NCBI GenBank assembly: GCA_033720735.1
Contig: JAWWBX010000192.1
Location: forward strand, 1-8,434
DNA: 8,434 bases
Source: B8-G4 sp033720735
GTDB taxonomy: Bacteria > Bacteroidota > Bacteroidia > Chitinophagales > Saprospiraceae
Direction: 5' to 3'
Positions 6,946-8,434 of this stretch are shown one piece after another; positions within the stretch are counted from its first letter, which is position 1, and each line of letters opens with the position of its first letter. Below the pieces are notes generated by a model. That model saw only the letters and a program-made list of their open reading frames with translations, was not told where the DNA came from and made no database searches. The position numbers were made by a program, and so were the translations under genes.

Positions 6946-8184
6946 TCAGTCATTAAAATGATAGTACAACCCGGCCTGCAGCCCGGTCCGGTAGGCACCA
7001 CCCCGGTAGGCATACGTCTCCGTGGGGTTGGCTGCGATGACGTCTGTCACCGGTAAGCGCAGCCGTACGGCGAGGGACAAATGGTCAAACGCACGGTACC
7101 GGTAGCCGATCATCAGTTCGGTTGTCACCGTTGCCAGGCCATCCGTTGACACCCAAACATCTTTCAGCGTATTGGTGACGGGAGACTGACTGGTCTCATC
7201 AATCCGCCTTACCACATCGCCACGCGCCCCGTAGACATGATAAGCCGATACACCAGCATCGATCTGGTGTCTCGCCAGTTGCAGGGTCGCCATGGCTGCA
7301 GCATACCAGCTGTACATGGAGCGGATAGTCAGGGTATTCGCTTCACTGCGTTGTCCAAAACCGAAAGATGTCGTCACGGACTGTTTGTCGAAAGCAAACC
7401 CGCGCTCCAGGTACTGCCAACCTGCTTCCAACCCCAAATACCAGGGACCGGAGATCGGCAACGAGGCAAAGACCCCCAGGTGTCCTCCAAAGCCATCGGC
7501 ACTGAGCCCGCCGGGCGCTGCCGAAGTAGTCATCCAATCGGCGAGGATCCCAAACCAGGCCGCCTTGTGCGGCAAAGCGGCGATTGCCTCAATATCAGGG
7601 AGGGCGCGCGCGCCTGTCGCCAGCACTGCCGGCACTATGCCATCGAGTTGGTCCATACCGGCCACGGTGGAGCGGGTGACCTGCGGCGTACTTTGAGGCG
7701 TCAGTTCAGGTGGTTCTCCCGCAACAACGACCTGCTGAAGGGAAGATGGCTCCTCAGCCACGATCACCTGGTCATATGGGGTGCCGGCTGCAGTAGCGGT
7801 CACGCCCTCTGTTCGAACTACCGGTTCCTCGCGTGCCAATTGTGCAGTTTGTGCTGTGGAGGCAGATGGCGGTCGACGCGTGGTGACAGCTTCCAGTTGT
7901 GATTCAGGCAAGGCGCGGTGATCCCGGCTAGCCTCAACCTGGTTTGCGTTCGGCGCTGCGGCCATGTGCTGCTCGGGCACTGGCTGGGCACTGTTCTGCT
8001 TCAGCAGACCAATGGCGGTACCTCCCAGGATCATCAGCCCGGCTCCTACCAGCAAGACCAATAGTCCACGGCGACGGCGCTTTTGTGCTTTAAGAAAGAC
8101 TTCAAATTGCCGGACGTGTTCCGGGTCGACCGGCTGTCGCCAGTCCTGCATGGCCTCCCGCGCCTGCTCTTCAAATCGTTTCAT
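6946..8184 (-). CDS. Putative dual-membrane-spanning anti-sigma factor (Dma-like): single TM helix plus C-terminal beta-barrel
   Basis: A 412-aa protein with a mixed layout. Residues 1-39 are charged and soluble (MKRFEEQAREAMQDW...), in the place where a sigma-binding segment is expected. An RRRR cluster (36-39) precedes one hydrophobic helix (about 40-61), giving an N-in orientation. Residues about 62-200 form a Pro/Ala/Gln/Glu/Thr-rich linker with few hydrophobics. Residues about 205-412 show alternating aromatic and small residues typical of outer-membrane beta-strands (GFGGHLGVFASLPI, WYLGLEAGWQYLERGF, TTELMIGYRYRAF, TGLQAGLYYHF). Its ATG overlaps the sigma-factor stop (ATGA), the classic sigma/anti-sigma arrangement. 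Similar proteins in Bacteroides are described as dual-membrane-spanning anti-sigma factors, in which an outer-membrane barrel is tied to an inner-membrane anti-sigma segment in one chain. Binding to the sigma factor is inferred from position and layout, since no recognised anti-sigma domain is visible. The alternative is an ordinary barrel-containing envelope protein with an N-terminal anchor. Confidence 0.8.
   Translation of the reverse strand: MKRFEEQAREAMQDWRQPVDPEHVRQFEVFLKAQKRRRRGLLVLLVGAGLMILGGTAIGLLKQNSAQPVPEQHMAAAPNANQVEASRDHRALPESQLEAVTTRRPPSASTAQTAQLAREEPVVRTEGVTATAAGTPYDQVIVAEEPSSLQQVVVAGEPPELTPQSTPQVTRSTVAGMDQLDGIVPAVLATGARALPDIEAIAALPHKAAWFGILADWMTTSAAPGGLSADGFGGHLGVFASLPISGPWYLGLEAGWQYLERGFAFDKQSVTTSFGFGQRSEANTLTIRSMYSWYAAAMATLQLARHQIDAGVSAYHVYGARGDVVRRIDETSQSPVTNTLKDVWVSTDGLATVTTELMIGYRYRAFDHLSLAVRLRLPVTDVIAANPTETYAYRGGAYRTGLQAGLYYHFND
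7702..7770 (-). repeat. Tandem 12-residue motif in the linker of the Dma-like protein
   Basis: Residues 139-149 (QVIVAEEPSSL) and 151-161 (QVVVAGEPPEL) form two imperfect copies with a 12-residue period. The match is clear in protein and has diverged in DNA, so it is not a recent duplication. The QVVVAGE core resembles Ton boxes of TonB-dependent receptors (for example EVVVTG), which may be chance in a Val/Ala-rich linker. Confidence 0.5.
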
Positions 8185-8434
8185 GCCTTGACGTTTATTT
8201 GTTGTTTGGTGTAGGCTGCAAGTCGAGCCTGCAGCGTTTTACGCGCTTGTGCCAGATACCACCGGGAGGTGTTTTCCGACATCTCAAGCATTCCGGCGAT
8301 CTCCTTGTGCGAATAGCTGTCGATTACGTACAGGTTGAAGACCCTGCGGGGCATTTCCGGCAGCTCAGCAATCATCTGGTGGATGTGCTCCGCATCGAGC
8401 CGCAGATCAGCCAGGTTGTAGTCGGCCCCGTGGG
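8181..8434 (-). CDS. ECF-type RNA polymerase sigma factor, partial (N-terminus beyond right edge)
   Basis: The last 83 residues of a sigma-70 family protein; the open frame continues past the window edge, so the real start is outside and the ATG at 8375 is internal. The part present is region 4, which binds the -35 element. It has IAELPEMPRRVFNLYVIDSYSHKEIA followed by the helix-turn-helix GMLEMSENTSRWYLAQARKTL, closely matching Bacteroidota ECF sigma factors (typically LP...VFNLY..EGYSHKEIA..L..SEGTSKS.L.RAR). The recognition helix reads NTSRWYLAQAR, where many relatives have GTSKSQLSRAR. Its TGA overlaps the ATG of the Dma-like gene by 4 bp, so the two are translationally coupled. The target regulon is unknown; autoregulation of this operon is plausible, but its promoter lies outside the window. 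Confidence 0.93.
   Translation of the reverse strand, partial: HGADYNLADLRLDAEHIHQMIAELPEMPRRVFNLYVIDSYSHKEIAGMLEMSENTSRWYLAQARKTLQARLAAYTKQQINVKA

Overview
The window looks like a chromosomal segment from a member of the Bacteroidota, probably a Saprospiria/Lewinella-like lineage. The evidence is a WbqC-family protein, an S46 dipeptidyl-peptidase whose predicted mature N-terminus is Gln, a PKD/SprB-type lipoprotein, and an ECF sigma factor coupled to an inner-membrane/outer-membrane hybrid protein. Phylum-level placement is fairly secure; the finer placement is an inference. No rRNA, tRNA, CRISPR array, insertion sequence or phage gene was seen, and no stretch over 300 bases lacks a gene.

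Left part (1-1698): a family 2 glycosyltransferase on the minus strand runs off the left edge. Its start is only about 11 bp from the start of a divergent WbqC-family gene on the plus strand. Both probably act in cell-surface glycan assembly.

Middle part (1796-5724, plus strand): a lipoprotein M1 metallopeptidase of the leukotriene A4 hydrolase/aminopeptidase B type is followed 29 bp later by an S46 dipeptidyl-peptidase with a DPP7-type S1 residue. Together they form a plausible envelope peptide-degradation pair: S46 would release dipeptides from peptide N-termini and M1 would release single amino acids. A strong bidirectional hairpin terminator (5753-5786) separates this unit from the convergent unit on the right.

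Right part (5822-8434, minus strand; transcription runs right to left): three tightly packed genes. They are the C-terminal part of an ECF sigma factor (entering from the right edge), a 412-aa protein overlapping it by 4 bp (ATGA), and a 373-aa lipoprotein starting 2 bp after the previous stop. The 412-aa protein has a short cytoplasmic N-terminus, one transmembrane helix, a Pro/Ala/Gln/Glu-rich linker and a C-terminal domain that looks like an outer-membrane beta-barrel. That layout matches the dual-membrane-spanning anti-sigma (Dma) idea known from Bacteroides, and the lipoprotein may be a dedicated envelope partner. This sigma/Dma-like/lipoprotein cassette is the most interesting part of the window.
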